Part shown: in pieces, positions 1-16,532 of the stretch
How the letters are laid out: every line of letters starts with the position of its first letter
Position numbering within the stretch: position 1 is the first letter of the stretch
NCBI RefSeq assembly: GCF_030866745.1
Contig: NZ_CP133016.1
Span: 1,054,001-1,118,000, forward strand
Direction: 5' to 3'
DNA length: 64,000 nt
Source of the DNA: Sphingomonas flavescens
GTDB lineage: Bacteria; Pseudomonadota; Alphaproteobacteria; Sphingomonadales; Sphingomonadaceae
Position numbers and translations under genes: made by a program
Notes under the pieces: generated by a model
What the model was told of the DNA's origin: nothing
The model's input: the letters and a program-made list of their open reading frames with translations, nothing else
Databases searched by the model: none

Positions 1-3802
<3,802 letters not shown>

Positions 3803-3819
3803 CTGAACACATCACCCAA

Positions 3820-3841
3820 CCCCTCCCCGGCGCGGGAGGGG
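3820..3841 (+). promoter_or_regulatory. Hairpin in the rpoB-rpoC spacer
   Basis: A perfect 8-bp inverted repeat (CCCCTCCC, 6-nt loop, GGGAGGGG) ends three bases before the rpoC ribosome binding site AGGAGC (3844-3849; start codon 3855). There is no U-tract, so it is not an intrinsic terminator. It may affect mRNA processing or rpoC translation, or belong to a GC-rich intergenic repeat family; that role is inference. Confidence 0.6.
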
Positions 3842-3854
3842 TCAGGAGCAAGAC

Positions 3855-8126
<4,272 letters not shown>

Positions 8127-8146
8127 GGTCCGTTCAACGAACAAAG

Positions 8147-8181
8147 AGACCCCGCCGGAGCAATCCAGCGGGGTCTTTTTT
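8147..8181 (+). terminator. Intrinsic terminator of rpoBC
   Basis: A 9-bp stem (AGACCCCGC at 8147-8155 with GCGGGGTCT at 8168-8176) is followed directly by a run of Ts ending at 8181. It sits 20 bp after the rpoC stop and shows that rpoBC transcription ends here. Confidence 0.93.
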
Positions 8182-8244
8182 CCGTTCAGAATACCGACAG
8201 GCGGACCCAACAATACCGGACCCGTAACGAGAGAGGGGTTCGGC

Positions 8245-8943
8245 ATGTTGAAGCTCGCACGTGTGACGGTATGTTCATTGGCTGCGTCGTTGGGCGCATG
8301 CGCAATCGCTCCGATCGCCGTTCCACCCGAGCTCGCGCAGGCTGAACGGTTGGACATAACAGGCATGGGCTTCGGTGAACGCGGACGTTTGGCCGTCGGC
8401 GCATCGTCGGGGACGTTCTACAGGCACTCGCTTGAAAACCGGCGGCGAGACTTCGGCGCACGTGGACGTATCACATCTTACGCTGGCGATAGTGGGTTCG
8501 ACGTGCAGGGACCGGATTTCGCCGGATCGGTCACGGCGTCCTGCACTCATTTCGAGCAGGAAGTCGGCACCCGGAATTTCAGCGTCACGACCGAACCCTT
8601 TAGCTACCGCTGCCGTTTCATGCGGAACGGCGCCAATCCGTCAGGGGAGTTGCTGCTCCACTCGGCCCCGCGTGCGGTCGGACCGCTGCTGGCGGAGACG
8701 CGGATCGGGCGGATGTCGCTCGGCGGTAATCACATTGCGATCGAGCCGATCCACAATTCACCTGGGTTGAAGGTCTCGACTAGCGAACCCCTGGGCTACC
8801 GCTTTTTTTCGGGCGGCCGGGTCATCGGCGCAGTGGACCTGAACGGCGAGCGTAAAACGATTTATGCGCCTCGAACCAATCAGGATGAGCGGCAGGCTGT
8901 GTTGATTGCCAGTCTCGCCCTTTCGGTCCTGTGGAGAGCCTGA
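8245..8943 (+). CDS. Putative lipoprotein of unknown function
   Basis: 232 residues. The N-terminus is a lipoprotein signal: a short hydrophobic stretch ending in the lipobox LGAC, with Cys19 as the predicted lipidated residue. The mature part has two further cysteines (in ASCTHF and YRCRF) and reads like a small beta-rich outer-membrane-associated protein. I do not recognise a family. It is a single gene between the rpoBC terminator and a 13-bp hairpin terminator, so it is probably transcribed alone. A purine-rich GAGAGGGG lies just upstream of the start. Being a real gene is likely from the signal peptide, codon use and flanking terminators; its function is unknown. Confidence 0.75.
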   Translation: MLKLARVTVCSLAASLGACAIAPIAVPPELAQAERLDITGMGFGERGRLAVGASSGTFYRHSLENRRRDFGARGRITSYAGDSGFDVQGPDFAGSVTASCTHFEQEVGTRNFSVTTEPFSYRCRFMRNGANPSGELLLHSAPRAVGPLLAETRIGRMSLGGNHIAIEPIHNSPGLKVSTSEPLGYRFFSGGRVIGAVDLNGERKTIYAPRTNQDERQAVLIASLALSVLWRA

Positions 8944-8960
8944 TCCGTCACAAACAAGAA

Positions 8961-8990
8961 AAACCCCGCCGGATCGCTCCGGCGGGGTTT
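8961..8990. terminator. Bidirectional intrinsic terminator
   Basis: A perfect 13-bp stem (AAACCCCGCCGGA / TCCGGCGGGGTTT) with a TCGC loop. T-rich sequence follows on the plus strand and A-rich sequence precedes it, so it can stop the lipoprotein gene from the left and the entericidin-like genes from the right. The core CCCCGCCGGA is shared with the rpoBC terminator. Confidence 0.92.
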
Positions 8991-9012
8991 CCTTTTGTGT
9001 TTCGTGACCGGC

Positions 9013-9153
9013 TTAGCAGCGGCCGCCGTGCATCGCATTTTCCGTGCAAGACGCTGCGGAATTCACATCGGCCGCCGCACCGCGAACGGTGTTGCATGCC
9101 GTAACCGCCAACGCTGCGCCGATCAGTACGATCGCAGCCAACTTCTGAACCAT
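9013..9153 (-). CDS. Entericidin-like small lipoprotein (paralog 1)
   Basis: A 46-residue protein starting MVQKLAAIVLIGAALAVTAC. It has a classic lipobox (VTAC, Cys15 as lipidation site) followed by NTVRGAAADVNS, the signature of the entericidin A/B family (TACNTxRGxxxDV). Entericidins are tiny cell-envelope lipoproteins, some induced in stationary phase, with toxin/antidote-like behaviour in enterobacteria. The start is chosen from the strong Shine-Dalgarno GGGAGGAG just upstream; longer in-frame extensions lack coding character. Unlike enterobacterial entericidins it ends in a cysteine-containing tail (SCTENAMHGGRC). A near-identical paralog lies immediately upstream. Transcription runs toward the 13-bp terminator at 8961-8990. 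Confidence 0.85.
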   Translation of the reverse strand: MVQKLAAIVLIGAALAVTACNTVRGAAADVNSAASCTENAMHGGRC

Positions 9154-9220
9154 TGTCGCTCCTCCCTTAGTGTTTCGGAGCCCCAATGAATCATCGATGG
9201 GCTGTCTGTCTACTGAACGA

Positions 9221-9361
9221 TCAGCAATTGCGTCCGTTGACCGCATTTTCGGTGCAATTTGCGACCGAATTGACGTCGCGCGCAGCGCCACGAACAGTGT
9301 TGCAGGCAGCGAGCGCGAGCGCGGTGCCGATGAGAACGACAGTCGTCACTTTCTGGAACAT
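9221..9361 (-). CDS. Entericidin-like small lipoprotein (paralog 2)
   Basis: A second 46-residue copy, beginning MFQKVTTVVLIGTALALAAC and continuing NTVRGAARDVNSVANC to end ENAVNGRNC. The lipobox is LAAC, and the two cysteines in the tail sit at the same positions as in paralog 1. AGAGGA lies in the correct position upstream of the ATG at 9361. The 67-bp spacer to the downstream copy fits tandem duplication and possible co-transcription. A sequence resembling an ECF-type general-stress promoter lies at 9394-9418. The gene is short enough to be missed by ordinary ORF calling. It is accepted because the translation matches its neighbour closely across its length. Confidence 0.85.
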   Translation of the reverse strand: MFQKVTTVVLIGTALALAACNTVRGAARDVNSVANCTENAVNGRNC

Positions 9362-9393
9362 GGTTGGTCCTCTCTTGGTCTGACGGCAAAGGT

Positions 9394-9418
9394 AACGCTG
9401 CGCTTCCGAAACGGCTCC
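9394..9418 (-). promoter_or_regulatory. Possible EcfG-type stress promoter
   Basis: On the minus strand GGAGC (9418-9414), 16 bases, then CGTT (9397-9394) upstream of the entericidin pair. The alphaproteobacterial general stress sigma factor EcfG prefers GGAAC-N16/17-GTT, so the -35 element has one mismatch. The assignment is suggestive only. It fits the stationary-phase expression known for some entericidins. Confidence 0.3.
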
Positions 9419-9497
9419 ATGGTCTGCAGGATTAGGTGTGGCGCGCGGCGCACGCTGGCGCCTTGCGCCTTGATCGACGCGAGTGTATTATTTGACT

Positions 9498-10709
9498 ATG
9501 ACACCTAAATTTCTTGCTGCAGCTCTCCTTACAGCCGGCACTAGCTTCGCATGCCCGGCCGAGGCCGCGACCATCGATCGCGCGGCTTGGAATTCAGACT
9601 ATGCCCGGCTGAAGGTCGCGCTCGCCCAAAATTACGCAAACATGGACTGGCAAGTTGAGCGTCGTGGGATCAATCTTCAGCGGGCCGACAAATTCATCGC
9701 CGCCGCCCTCGACGCCGCCAATGACGACACTGCGGCCACGCTAACCATGGTGAAGCTTGTCGCAGCGTTCGACGATCCGCACCTTGAACTCCGTGCCGGA
9801 GCTCCGCCGGAATCTGCAACGCTGGTACCTCGATCGAGCTCGGCGGACGGACCCGCGCCCCTGCCCGTTGGCTGCGGCAAATCCAGCTATGTCGACGGGC
9901 CAGCTACAACCAAACTTCCATATCCGGCGTCGCCTCGCTGGGCTTCGGTCAGCGAAGGACCGTTTCAGGCGGGCCTTCTGGACGATATTGGCATCATCCG
10001 CATTCCGGCTTTCGGCGAGGATCGATACAAGTCGGCGTGCGACGCGGTCGCTCGCCCCGGCCTGCAGGGACGGGAATTGCAGTTGGCCACACGTGCCGAA
10101 CTCAACCGACGTCTCACCAAGCTCATCACCGTTCTCCGGGCGCGGGGAATGAAACGGCTTGTGATCGACCTCAGCGGCAACGGCGGCGGGAGCGAGTGGA
10201 GCAGCGAGGCGATCACGCTTTTCACTCCGGGCAAGCTTCATCGGCAGCTGCCACGGCTGGCAGCGCCGTCTTGCGACCGGAGTGGAATATGGCGCGGCGA
10301 GAAAGCGCCCTGCTCGATCTACTCGACGCCGGCAGAAACGGAAACGGTGGTCGCGCGGGCCGCCGCATGGACGGGTCCTCTGGCAATCATCGGCGACCGC
10401 CGCACAGCCTCCGCTGCTGAAGAGTTCATCACCTGGGCCCGCGATAACGGTCGCGCGGTCTATGGCGGCGAACGCACCGCCGGCGCGGGTTGCGGCTATG
10501 TCGATGGCGGCGCGGCTTTCCAGTTCAGCGCAGTGCCAATGCACCTGATGATCCCGAACTGCAGCCGCTACACTCGCGACGGCGTCAATGAAATCGAAGG
10601 CCAAAAACCTGACCTCGCCATCGACTGGTCCACAACGGCTCCGGAGGCGATCCCAACCGCATTGAACGCGCTTTTCGCGCTTGGCGCTAAACAGCCACTG
10701 GTGCGCTGA
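9498..10709 (+). CDS. Secreted S41-family peptidase-like protein
   Basis: 403 residues from the ATG at 9498. An in-frame GTG at 9483 would add five residues; neither start has a clear Shine-Dalgarno. Residues 1-23 look like a Sec signal peptide ending AEA, so the protein is probably periplasmic. The second half matches the tail-specific/C-terminal processing protease (S41) fold. LSGNGGGS (226-232) resembles the DxRGNxGG turn, and [10 protein letters not shown] (301-310) carries the nucleophile serine (S305) of the family's TxSAAE motif, followed by GGERTAGAG. No PDZ domain is obvious. It may be a divergent S41 peptidase or an inactive relative. Its 3' end overlaps the convergent thyA by 23 bp. 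Confidence 0.75.
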   Translation: MTPKFLAAALLTAGTSFACPAEAATIDRAAWNSDYARLKVALAQNYANMDWQVERRGINLQRADKFIAAALDAANDDTAATLTMVKLVAAFDDPHLELRAGAPPESATLVPRSSSADGPAPLPVGCGKSSYVDGPATTKLPYPASPRWASVSEGPFQAGLLDDIGIIRIPAFGEDRYKSACDAVARPGLQGRELQLATRAELNRRLTKLITVLRARGMKRLVIDLSGNGGGSEWSSEAITLFTPGKLHRQLPRLAAPSCDRSGIWRGEKAPCSIYSTPAETETVVARAAAWTGPLAIIGDRRTASAAEEFITWARDNGRAVYGGERTAGAGCGYVDGGAAFQFSAVPMHLMIPNCSRYTRDGVNEIEGQKPDLAIDWSTTAPEAIPTALNALFALGAKQPLVR

Positions 10710-11481
10710 TATGCGGGTGCGGGTCGTAGGCTTCGAATACGAAGTCCTCGGGCTCGTAGTCGAAGAGACCCTGTCCGCGATCCTTGATCACCAGTTGCGG
10801 CAGCGGCCGTGGCTCGCGGCCGAGCTGGAGCCGGGTCTGGTCGAGATGATTCGAATAGAGGTGGCAGTCGCCGCCGGTCCAAACGAAGATGCCGGGTTCA
10901 AGCCCGCATTCGCGAGCCAGCATATGCGTCAACAATGCGTATGACGCGATGTTGAAAGGGACGCCAAGGAACACGTCCGCGCTGCGTTGATAGAGCTGCA
11001 GATTCAGCCGTCCGGCCGCGACCTGCGTCTGAAACAGGCAGTGGCAAGGCGCGAGCGCCATCTGCGACAGCTCGCCGGGATTCCAGGCAGTGACGATCTG
11101 ACGGCGCGAGTAAGGATCACGACGGATCAAATCGACAAGGTTTGCGATCTGGTCGACGTGGCCACCGTCCGCGGTACGCCAGTCGCGCCACTGCTTGCCG
11201 TAGACCGGTCCGAGATCGCCGTTCTCGTCCGCCCATTCGTCCCAGATGCTAACCTTCCGGTCGTTGAGCCAGCGCGTGTTCGTGTCGCCGCGCAGGAACC
11301 ACAGCAGTTCAACAATGATCGACCGCAGATGCAGCTTTTTGGTCGTCAGCAGCGGGAATCCCTTGGCAAGGTCGAAGCGCATCTGTGCACCGAACACCGA
11401 CAAGGTGCCGGTACCGGTGCGGTCCTGCTGCTCGACGCCTTCGTCGAGAATCCGCTGCATTAGATCGAGATATTGCTGCAT
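10687..11481 (-). CDS. thyA: Thymidylate synthase
   Basis: Methylates dUMP to dTMP with methylene-tetrahydrofolate, producing dihydrofolate. It is 264 residues from MQQYLDLMQ, exactly the Escherichia coli length; the frame is open 12 codons further upstream, but the homologous start is preferred. The nucleotide-binding DRTGTGTLS is near the N-terminus, [19 protein letters not shown] follows, and the catalytic cysteine is in LAPCHC (C146 by alignment). The folate/dUMP loop [20 protein letters not shown] and the C-terminal APVAV are present. It is convergent and overlapping with the S41 gene and divergent from the radC-like gene. The dihydrofolate reductase that recycles its product (folA, 48201-48686) is in the same window but not linked. 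Confidence 0.97.
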   Translation of the reverse strand: MQQYLDLMQRILDEGVEQQDRTGTGTLSVFGAQMRFDLAKGFPLLTTKKLHLRSIIVELLWFLRGDTNTRWLNDRKVSIWDEWADENGDLGPVYGKQWRDWRTADGGHVDQIANLVDLIRRDPYSRRQIVTAWNPGELSQMALAPCHCLFQTQVAAGRLNLQLYQRSADVFLGVPFNIASYALLTHMLARECGLEPGIFVWTGGDCHLYSNHLDQTRLQLGREPRPLPQLVIKDRGQGLFDYEPEDFVFEAYDPHPHISAPVAV

Positions 11482-11608
11482 GTCGCACACCCTAATGGCG
11501 CAGATGCCCGGCTCCAAGCGGGAAGCTCTGACACGGGATGGTTTTAATATCCTCCGTTATCGACCGGGTTCCGGTGGCGCCCTTCGCCTCGTCCTCTAAT
11601 CTTGAGGA

Positions 11609-12013
11609 ATGCGGTATCAGCGTGCCGAACTCCCGCTCAAACTCGACGGGCTTGCCGCGGCCCGTACATTCTTCTCCGACTGTCTCGCCGAAGCCGATCA
11701 GCGTCGGGAGACTTTGTGGGTGGCCCATGTCGACGGGCAGTCGCGGTGTCTCCACCTTGCCGCTTATCCCGGTGAGCAAACGGGAGGGGATTTTCCGCTG
11801 CGCGAGATCGTGATCGATGTGGCCGAGCATGGCAGCGAGGGTCTCGTCCTCGCCCACAACCACCCGAGCGGCGACGCCCGGCCCAGCGACAATGACAAGC
11901 GTGCCACACGCCGCCTCGCGATGGCTGCGGATGCGCTGGATTGCACCGTCCTGGACCACCTCATCTTCGCCGGTGACGAATGCGTCAGCCTCCGCCGGAT
12001 GGGGTTGCTTTAA
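11609..12013 (+). CDS. RadC/JAB-domain protein (short form)
   Basis: 134 residues consisting essentially of the MPN/JAB (JAMM-like) domain of RadC proteins. The metal-binding signature HxH-x7-SxxD is intact at residues 83-96 (HNHPSGDARPSDND), with a possible catalytic Glu34. The N-terminal helix-hairpin-helix region of typical RadC (about 225 residues) is missing. The ATG at 11609 has GAGGA only one base away, which is unusually close, so the true start could differ. RadC function is unsettled; a DNA repair role is doubtful. Its stop codon abuts the stop of the convergent methyltransferase gene. Confidence 0.8.
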   Translation: MRYQRAELPLKLDGLAAARTFFSDCLAEADQRRETLWVAHVDGQSRCLHLAAYPGEQTGGDFPLREIVIDVAEHGSEGLVLAHNHPSGDARPSDNDKRATRRLAMAADALDCTVLDHLIFAGDECVSLRRMGLL

Positions 12014-12721
12014 CTAGCTTGTCGCCTTGCAAGGCTTGATTTGCTCCGGCCTTGGTCGCGGACCGGCAATCCGGAATGCCGCGAAGTAAACGTCGCCGCC
12101 GCTCAACATACTGAACTTCACCGGTTGCAGGCCGAGCGCGCCAAGCTCGCAACGCAATTGCTGCGGGGGCATGCCATGCTGCTTAACCGCGCGGTTGGAA
12201 TCCACCACCACGATCAGTCCGTCAGGCTTCACGGCCTCGCGCAGATGCCAGAGGAAAGCGTAGGGCTGCTCCACCTCGTGATACATGTGGACGAGGAAGA
12301 CGCGATCGAAGGAATTGGCCGGCAACATCGGGTCGTTGGCCGAACCCAATTTGACGGCAACATTGTCGAGCCGCTCACGCTGAATACGTTCGCCGAGTTC
12401 ATCGCGCACTTCGGGGACGATGTCCTCCGCCAGCACCCGGCCCCTCGCGCCGACGACCTTGGCCAAGCGGACCGTATAATAACCCTTGCCCGCTCCGACG
12501 TCCGCGACAGACATGCCGGGCTTGATCCCGGCCAGCTCCATCACCTCTTCGGCCTCCCCGACGCGGTCGCGGGCATCTTCAGTCGAGAAAGTGTCGCCGA
12601 CAATCGGCGCCACGTCGCGCTGAGCGCTGGGGAACTTCGGTTCGGACGGCTGGGCGCGGCAGCCGGCAAGGCTGACCAGCGTCGCGAGGGCGTAAGCCCT
12701 ACTCCACATCCTCGACCTCAA
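12014..12721 (-). CDS. SAM-dependent methyltransferase with lipobox
   Basis: 235 residues. A class I methyltransferase core is clear: motif I is [12 protein letters not shown] (about 73-84), and acidic and post-I segments follow ([31 protein letters not shown]). The unusual part is the N-terminus, [21 protein letters not shown], which reads as a lipoprotein signal peptide with lipobox LAGC. This predicts export, although S-adenosylmethionine is cytoplasmic. It resembles predicted methyltransferases that carry signal peptides (COG4798-like), whose substrates are unknown. The start overlaps the prfB stop by 23 bp (a second ATG at 12709 would also overlap), implying translational coupling with prfB. 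Confidence 0.78.
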   Translation of the reverse strand: MRSRMWSRAYALATLVSLAGCRAQPSEPKFPSAQRDVAPIVGDTFSTEDARDRVGEAEEVMELAGIKPGMSVADVGAGKGYYTVRLAKVVGARGRVLAEDIVPEVRDELGERIQRERLDNVAVKLGSANDPMLPANSFDRVFLVHMYHEVEQPYAFLWHLREAVKPDGLIVVVDSNRAVKQHGMPPQQLRCELGALGLQPVKFSMLSGGDVYFAAFRIAGPRPRPEQIKPCKATS

Positions 12722-13826
12722 CGGTCTCGCCAGTCACCCGCTGGGACAGAGCGGCAGCCATGAAACGATCGAGGTCGCCGTCCAGCACATCGCCCGGCGC
12801 CGTTGAGGTGACGCCCGTCCGCAGGTCCTTCACGAGCTGATACGGCTGCAACACGTAGGAACGAATCTGGTGGCCCCAGCCGATGTCTGTCTTGGCCGCG
12901 TTGGCAGCGTTCGCCTCGGCTTCGCGCTTCTGCAACTCTGCCTCGTAAAGCCGCGCCTTGAGCTGCTTGAAGGCGGACGCACGATTCTTGTGCTGCGACC
13001 GCTCATTCTGGCAGGCGACAACGATGCCGGTGGGGATATGCGTGATGCGCACCGCGCTGTCGGTCGTGTTGACGTGCTGCCCGCCCGCGCCCGACGCGCG
13101 ATACGTGTCGATGCGCAGCTCAGCCTCGTTGATCTGAATGTCGATGTCGTCGTCGACCTCGGGATAGACCCAGACGCTCGAAAAGCTGGTGTGGCGCCGC
13201 GCATTGGCGTCGTAGGGGCTGATGCGGACGAGGCGGTGAACACCGCTTTCGACCTTGAGGTTGCCGTAGGCATTCTCGCCTTTGACCAGCAGGGTCGCCG
13301 ACTTGATCCCCGCCTGCTCGCCGGAGTGATGGTCGATCAGCTCAACCTTCATCTTGTGACGCTCGCCCCAGCGCGAATACATGCGCTGGAGCATTTCCGC
13401 CCAATCCTGGCTTTCGGTGCCCCCTGCCCCGGCATTGATCTCGACATAGGCGTTGTTGGCGTCGGCTTCGCCCGCCAGAAGCGCGGCGACCTTGTCACGG
13501 TCCGCTCGCTCGGCCAGCTCAGCGAGGCTGCGAATCCCGTCGTCGACCAGCGCCTGGTCGCCCTCGGCTTCCGCGAGCTCGATGAGCTCCACCGTGTCCG
13601 CTAGCTCGCGCTCAAGGGTTTGGGTCGCGCCGATCGCATCTTCCAGCCGTCGCCGCTCACGCATCACCTCCTGCGCAGCCTTGGGATCGTCCCACAGGGT
13701 CGAATCCTCGACGCGCGCATTTAGCTCATCGAGCCGCTTCAGCGCGCGGTCCCAGTCGAGGAAACGGCGCAGCAACGAGGTCGCGGCATTGATCTGATCG
13801 ATATGGGCCTGCGCTTCGGCGCGCAT
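12699..13826 (-). CDS. prfB: Peptide chain release factor 2
   Basis: RF2 reads UAA and UGA stop codons and triggers peptide release. It is 375 residues from [10 protein letters not shown]. The peptidyl-transferase GGQ is at 248-250 in the motif [11 protein letters not shown]. The stop-codon recognition tripeptide is SPY (203-205) in [18 protein letters not shown], where Escherichia coli has SPF. The frame is continuous through codons 20-26 (LRRFLDW), so there is no in-frame UGA and no programmed +1 frameshift, unlike many bacteria. It lies between PBP1A upstream (37 bp) and the methyltransferase downstream (overlap) on one strand, a likely operon. Confidence 0.96.
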   Translation of the reverse strand: MRAEAQAHIDQINAATSLLRRFLDWDRALKRLDELNARVEDSTLWDDPKAAQEVMRERRRLEDAIGATQTLERELADTVELIELAEAEGDQALVDDGIRSLAELAERADRDKVAALLAGEADANNAYVEINAGAGGTESQDWAEMLQRMYSRWGERHKMKVELIDHHSGEQAGIKSATLLVKGENAYGNLKVESGVHRLVRISPYDANARRHTSFSSVWVYPEVDDDIDIQINEAELRIDTYRASGAGGQHVNTTDSAVRITHIPTGIVVACQNERSQHKNRASAFKQLKARLYEAELQKREAEANAANAAKTDIGWGHQIRSYVLQPYQLVKDLRTGVTSTAPGDVLDGDLDRFMAAALSQRVTGETVEVEDVE

Positions 13827-13863
13827 CGTTCGAACTTTCTTCGGTAAGGTTCGTGGCGGCTTA

Positions 13864-16488
13864 TTAAAGCGCGTTCGTGGTTGGCAAGCCCGCGCCCGGT
13901 TGGCTGGCAACCGGCGCCGGCTGCGACGCCAGCGGGTTGGCTCGGGGCTGCTGGCGCTGCTGTTGCTGTTCTTTCAGCCGCTCGAGCTGTTGCTCCTGCC
14001 AAGCTTTCAACGCCTCTTCACGTTGCGCGCTATTGTAAGGATCGCCAATCGAGCTGCGATAACTGCGCTGCTGCTCGGTCTGCGGCTGGAATGCTTCCCA
14101 GATGACCGACGACTTGGGGTCCACCGATGTCGGGAAGGTGCCGTAAACCGGCTTCCCAGTAGCCCGGTCGATCCGGACCCAGCGGATGCCGGCCGGCGCC
14201 ACGAAGGGCGTCTTCGGCTGATTCTTCAGCGCCGTCTGCGCCCATTGCTTGAAGATCGGCGCTGCAATGCGTCCGCCCTGCGCATAGCCGCCCATCGAGC
14301 GGGGTTGATCGTAGCCCATGTACACGCCCGCAACGATGTCTGGCGTGCCGCCGACGAACCAGACGTTGGTCGGGCCCGACGTCGTGCCGGTCTTGCCGAA
14401 TAGCGGCCGGTCGAGATCGCGAAGCACCGTCGCGGTACCGCGCTGAACGACGCCTTCCATGATGTGCACCATCTGGAAGGCAGCCATCGGGTCCAGGACC
14501 TGCCGCGTGCGGCTCGGCGGGCGCGGCATCGCCTGGCCGTTCCAGTCGGCAGCGTTGCAGTTGCCCATGACTTCGCAGCGATTGTCGTTGCGATAGATGA
14601 CCTTGCCGTTCCGATCCTGGACGTAATCGATGAACGAGGACTTCACTGACCGGCCCTGGTTCGCCAGCTGCGCGTAGGCATTGACCATTCGCTGTACGGT
14701 CGTCTCGCCCGCACCGATGGCGATCGACAGATAATTGGGGAAGTCACCGACGCCGAGATCATGCGCTGTCTTGAGGATCTTGGGCATGCCCGTTTCAGCG
14801 GCGACCCGGATGGTCATCAGGTTGCGCGACTGCTCCACGCCCCAGCGCATCGTGTGGGGGCCGGCATAGCTGCGGTCGAAGTTGACGAAGCACTTCTGCC
14901 CAAGGCCGGCGCCCTGCCACACGCAATATGGGGCATCGACGACGATCGAGGCGGGCGTGAAGCCATTCTCCAGCGCGGTGACGTAGACGATCGGCTTGAA
15001 CGACGAACCCGGCTGCCGGAGCGCCTGGGTGGTCCGGTTGTAGCTGGAGCCGACAACGTCGAAGCCGCCCTGCATCGCCAGCACTCGGCCGGTGTGAACC
15101 TCCTGCGCCAGGAAGCCGCCGGAAATCTCGGGGATCGACCGCAGCGCATAGTTGCTGCCGCCGATCTGCTTGACGATGATGACCTTACCCGGCGCCAGGA
15201 AGTCGAACGCGCGACCGCCTTCACCCCTTTTGGGCATCGATGCATCAGATGCGCTGACGGTGCCGGTCGAGCCATTGGCAAAGCCGATCGTGGCGGCCCC
15301 ATCGCCTTTCTGCAGGACCACGGCCTTGCGCCAATCGGGATAGCCGACCCCGACCGCCGTCCGGTCGAGCTGACCAGCCCAATCGCCATCGGCATCGACC
15401 TTGAGCCCCGTGTCGCGCCAGCCGCGGCCGCCATCGAACCGGGTAAGGCCATCGCGCATGGCCTGGGCAGCCGCGTCCTGCATTTCGGGATTCATCGAAC
15501 TGCGAACCCAGAGTCCGCCGGCGTAAAGGCTGTTCGCGCCGTCCTTCGAATCCTGACCGAAACGCCGGATCAGCTCGCGGCGGACTTCTTCCATGAAGTA
15601 TCCGCCCTGCTGCCGGAATTTTTCGCTGCTTCCGTAGCGAATCGTGCCCAGCGGCGTTGCCGCCGCTTCCTTCCACTGCGCCTCGGTGATGTAGCCGTTG
15701 CGCGACATTTCCCGCAGCACGTAGTTGCGGCGGTCGAGCGCCTTCTGGGTTGCGCGCACCGGATCGTAATTCGCCGGCGCCTTGGGCAGCACGGCCAGGT
15801 AGGCCGCTTCCGGCAAAGTCAGCTCCGACACGTCCTTGTCGAAATAGGCGCGCGACGCGGCCTGCACGCCATAGGCGTTGCGCCCGAGGAAGATGGAGTT
15901 GAAGTAAAGTTCCAGAATCTGCTGCTTGGTCAGCGTCGATTCCAACCGGAAGGCAAGGATGGCCTCGCGTGCCTTGCGGCCAACATTGTAGCTCGAGTCC
16001 TGCAGCAGATATTTTGCGACCTGCTGCGTGATGGTCGACCCGCCGCGCGCGCGGCCGCCGCCCACCACGCTCTTGATCGAATAGTCTGCCACCGCGCCGA
16101 TCAGGCCGGGAATGTCGATCCCATGATGCTCGAAGAAGCCCTTGTCCTCGGCCGAGATGAACGCGTGGACGACCAGCGGCGGATATTCGTCGAATGACAG
16201 TTCAACCCGGCGTTCCCGCGCGAATGTCTGCACTGGCATGCCGTCGTACCCGCGGATGTTGGTGGGCAGCGGAGGCTGATAGGCCAACAGCGTCTTTGAC
16301 GAGGGCAAGCCGCTCGCGAAATAGATCCACATCGCCGCGAACAGGGCAAACATTCCTGCGGCCGCCCAACCCAGCCAGCGAACCCAGCGCCGTTCCCACC
16401 AAGGGTCGACGACCGCGTGCACACGGTTGTTGAATGCCACGAGGTCGGGCAGAGGCAGGGCAGGGACGTTGAGGCGCTCGAACTTCAT
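13864..16488 (-). CDS. mrcA: Penicillin-binding protein 1A
   Basis: Bifunctional class A PBP that polymerises and cross-links peptidoglycan, anchored in the inner membrane by one helix (about 38-60) after a cytoplasmic N-terminus. The glycosyltransferase (GT51) domain has the catalytic glutamate in [12 protein letters not shown] (E114) and the RGGSTITQQ motif (149-156). An OB-like insert lies between the domains. The transpeptidase motifs are SSFK (S495 nucleophile, K498), SRN (554-556) and KTG (699-701). 874 residues is normal for PBP1A. The tail (about 815-874) is rich in Gln and Pro and likely disordered. The amidase gene 44 bp upstream on the same strand suggests a cell-wall operon. Confidence 0.96.
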   Translation of the reverse strand: MKFERLNVPALPLPDLVAFNNRVHAVVDPWWERRWVRWLGWAAAGMFALFAAMWIYFASGLPSSKTLLAYQPPLPTNIRGYDGMPVQTFARERRVELSFDEYPPLVVHAFISAEDKGFFEHHGIDIPGLIGAVADYSIKSVVGGGRARGGSTITQQVAKYLLQDSSYNVGRKAREAILAFRLESTLTKQQILELYFNSIFLGRNAYGVQAASRAYFDKDVSELTLPEAAYLAVLPKAPANYDPVRATQKALDRRNYVLREMSRNGYITEAQWKEAAATPLGTIRYGSSEKFRQQGGYFMEEVRRELIRRFGQDSKDGANSLYAGGLWVRSSMNPEMQDAAAQAMRDGLTRFDGGRGWRDTGLKVDADGDWAGQLDRTAVGVGYPDWRKAVVLQKGDGAATIGFANGSTGTVSASDASMPKRGEGGRAFDFLAPGKVIIVKQIGGSNYALRSIPEISGGFLAQEVHTGRVLAMQGGFDVVGSSYNRTTQALRQPGSSFKPIVYVTALENGFTPASIVVDAPYCVWQGAGLGQKCFVNFDRSYAGPHTMRWGVEQSRNLMTIRVAAETGMPKILKTAHDLGVGDFPNYLSIAIGAGETTVQRMVNAYAQLANQGRSVKSSFIDYVQDRNGKVIYRNDNRCEVMGNCNAADWNGQAMPRPPSRTRQVLDPMAAFQMVHIMEGVVQRGTATVLRDLDRPLFGKTGTTSGPTNVWFVGGTPDIVAGVYMGYDQPRSMGGYAQGGRIAAPIFKQWAQTALKNQPKTPFVAPAGIRWVRIDRATGKPVYGTFPTSVDPKSSVIWEAFQPQTEQQRSYRSSIGDPYNSAQREEALKAWQEQQLERLKEQQQQRQQPRANPLASQPAPVASQPGAGLPTTNAL

Positions 16489-16532
16489 GTTCGACTGCCG
16501 TCTAGCGGGTTCGGATGGACGCGGGAAGTTGC

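Noticed and set aside
13751..13769. Programmed +1 frameshift in prfB
   Set aside because: The frame is continuous (CTC GAC at the frameshift position), and no UGA is present.
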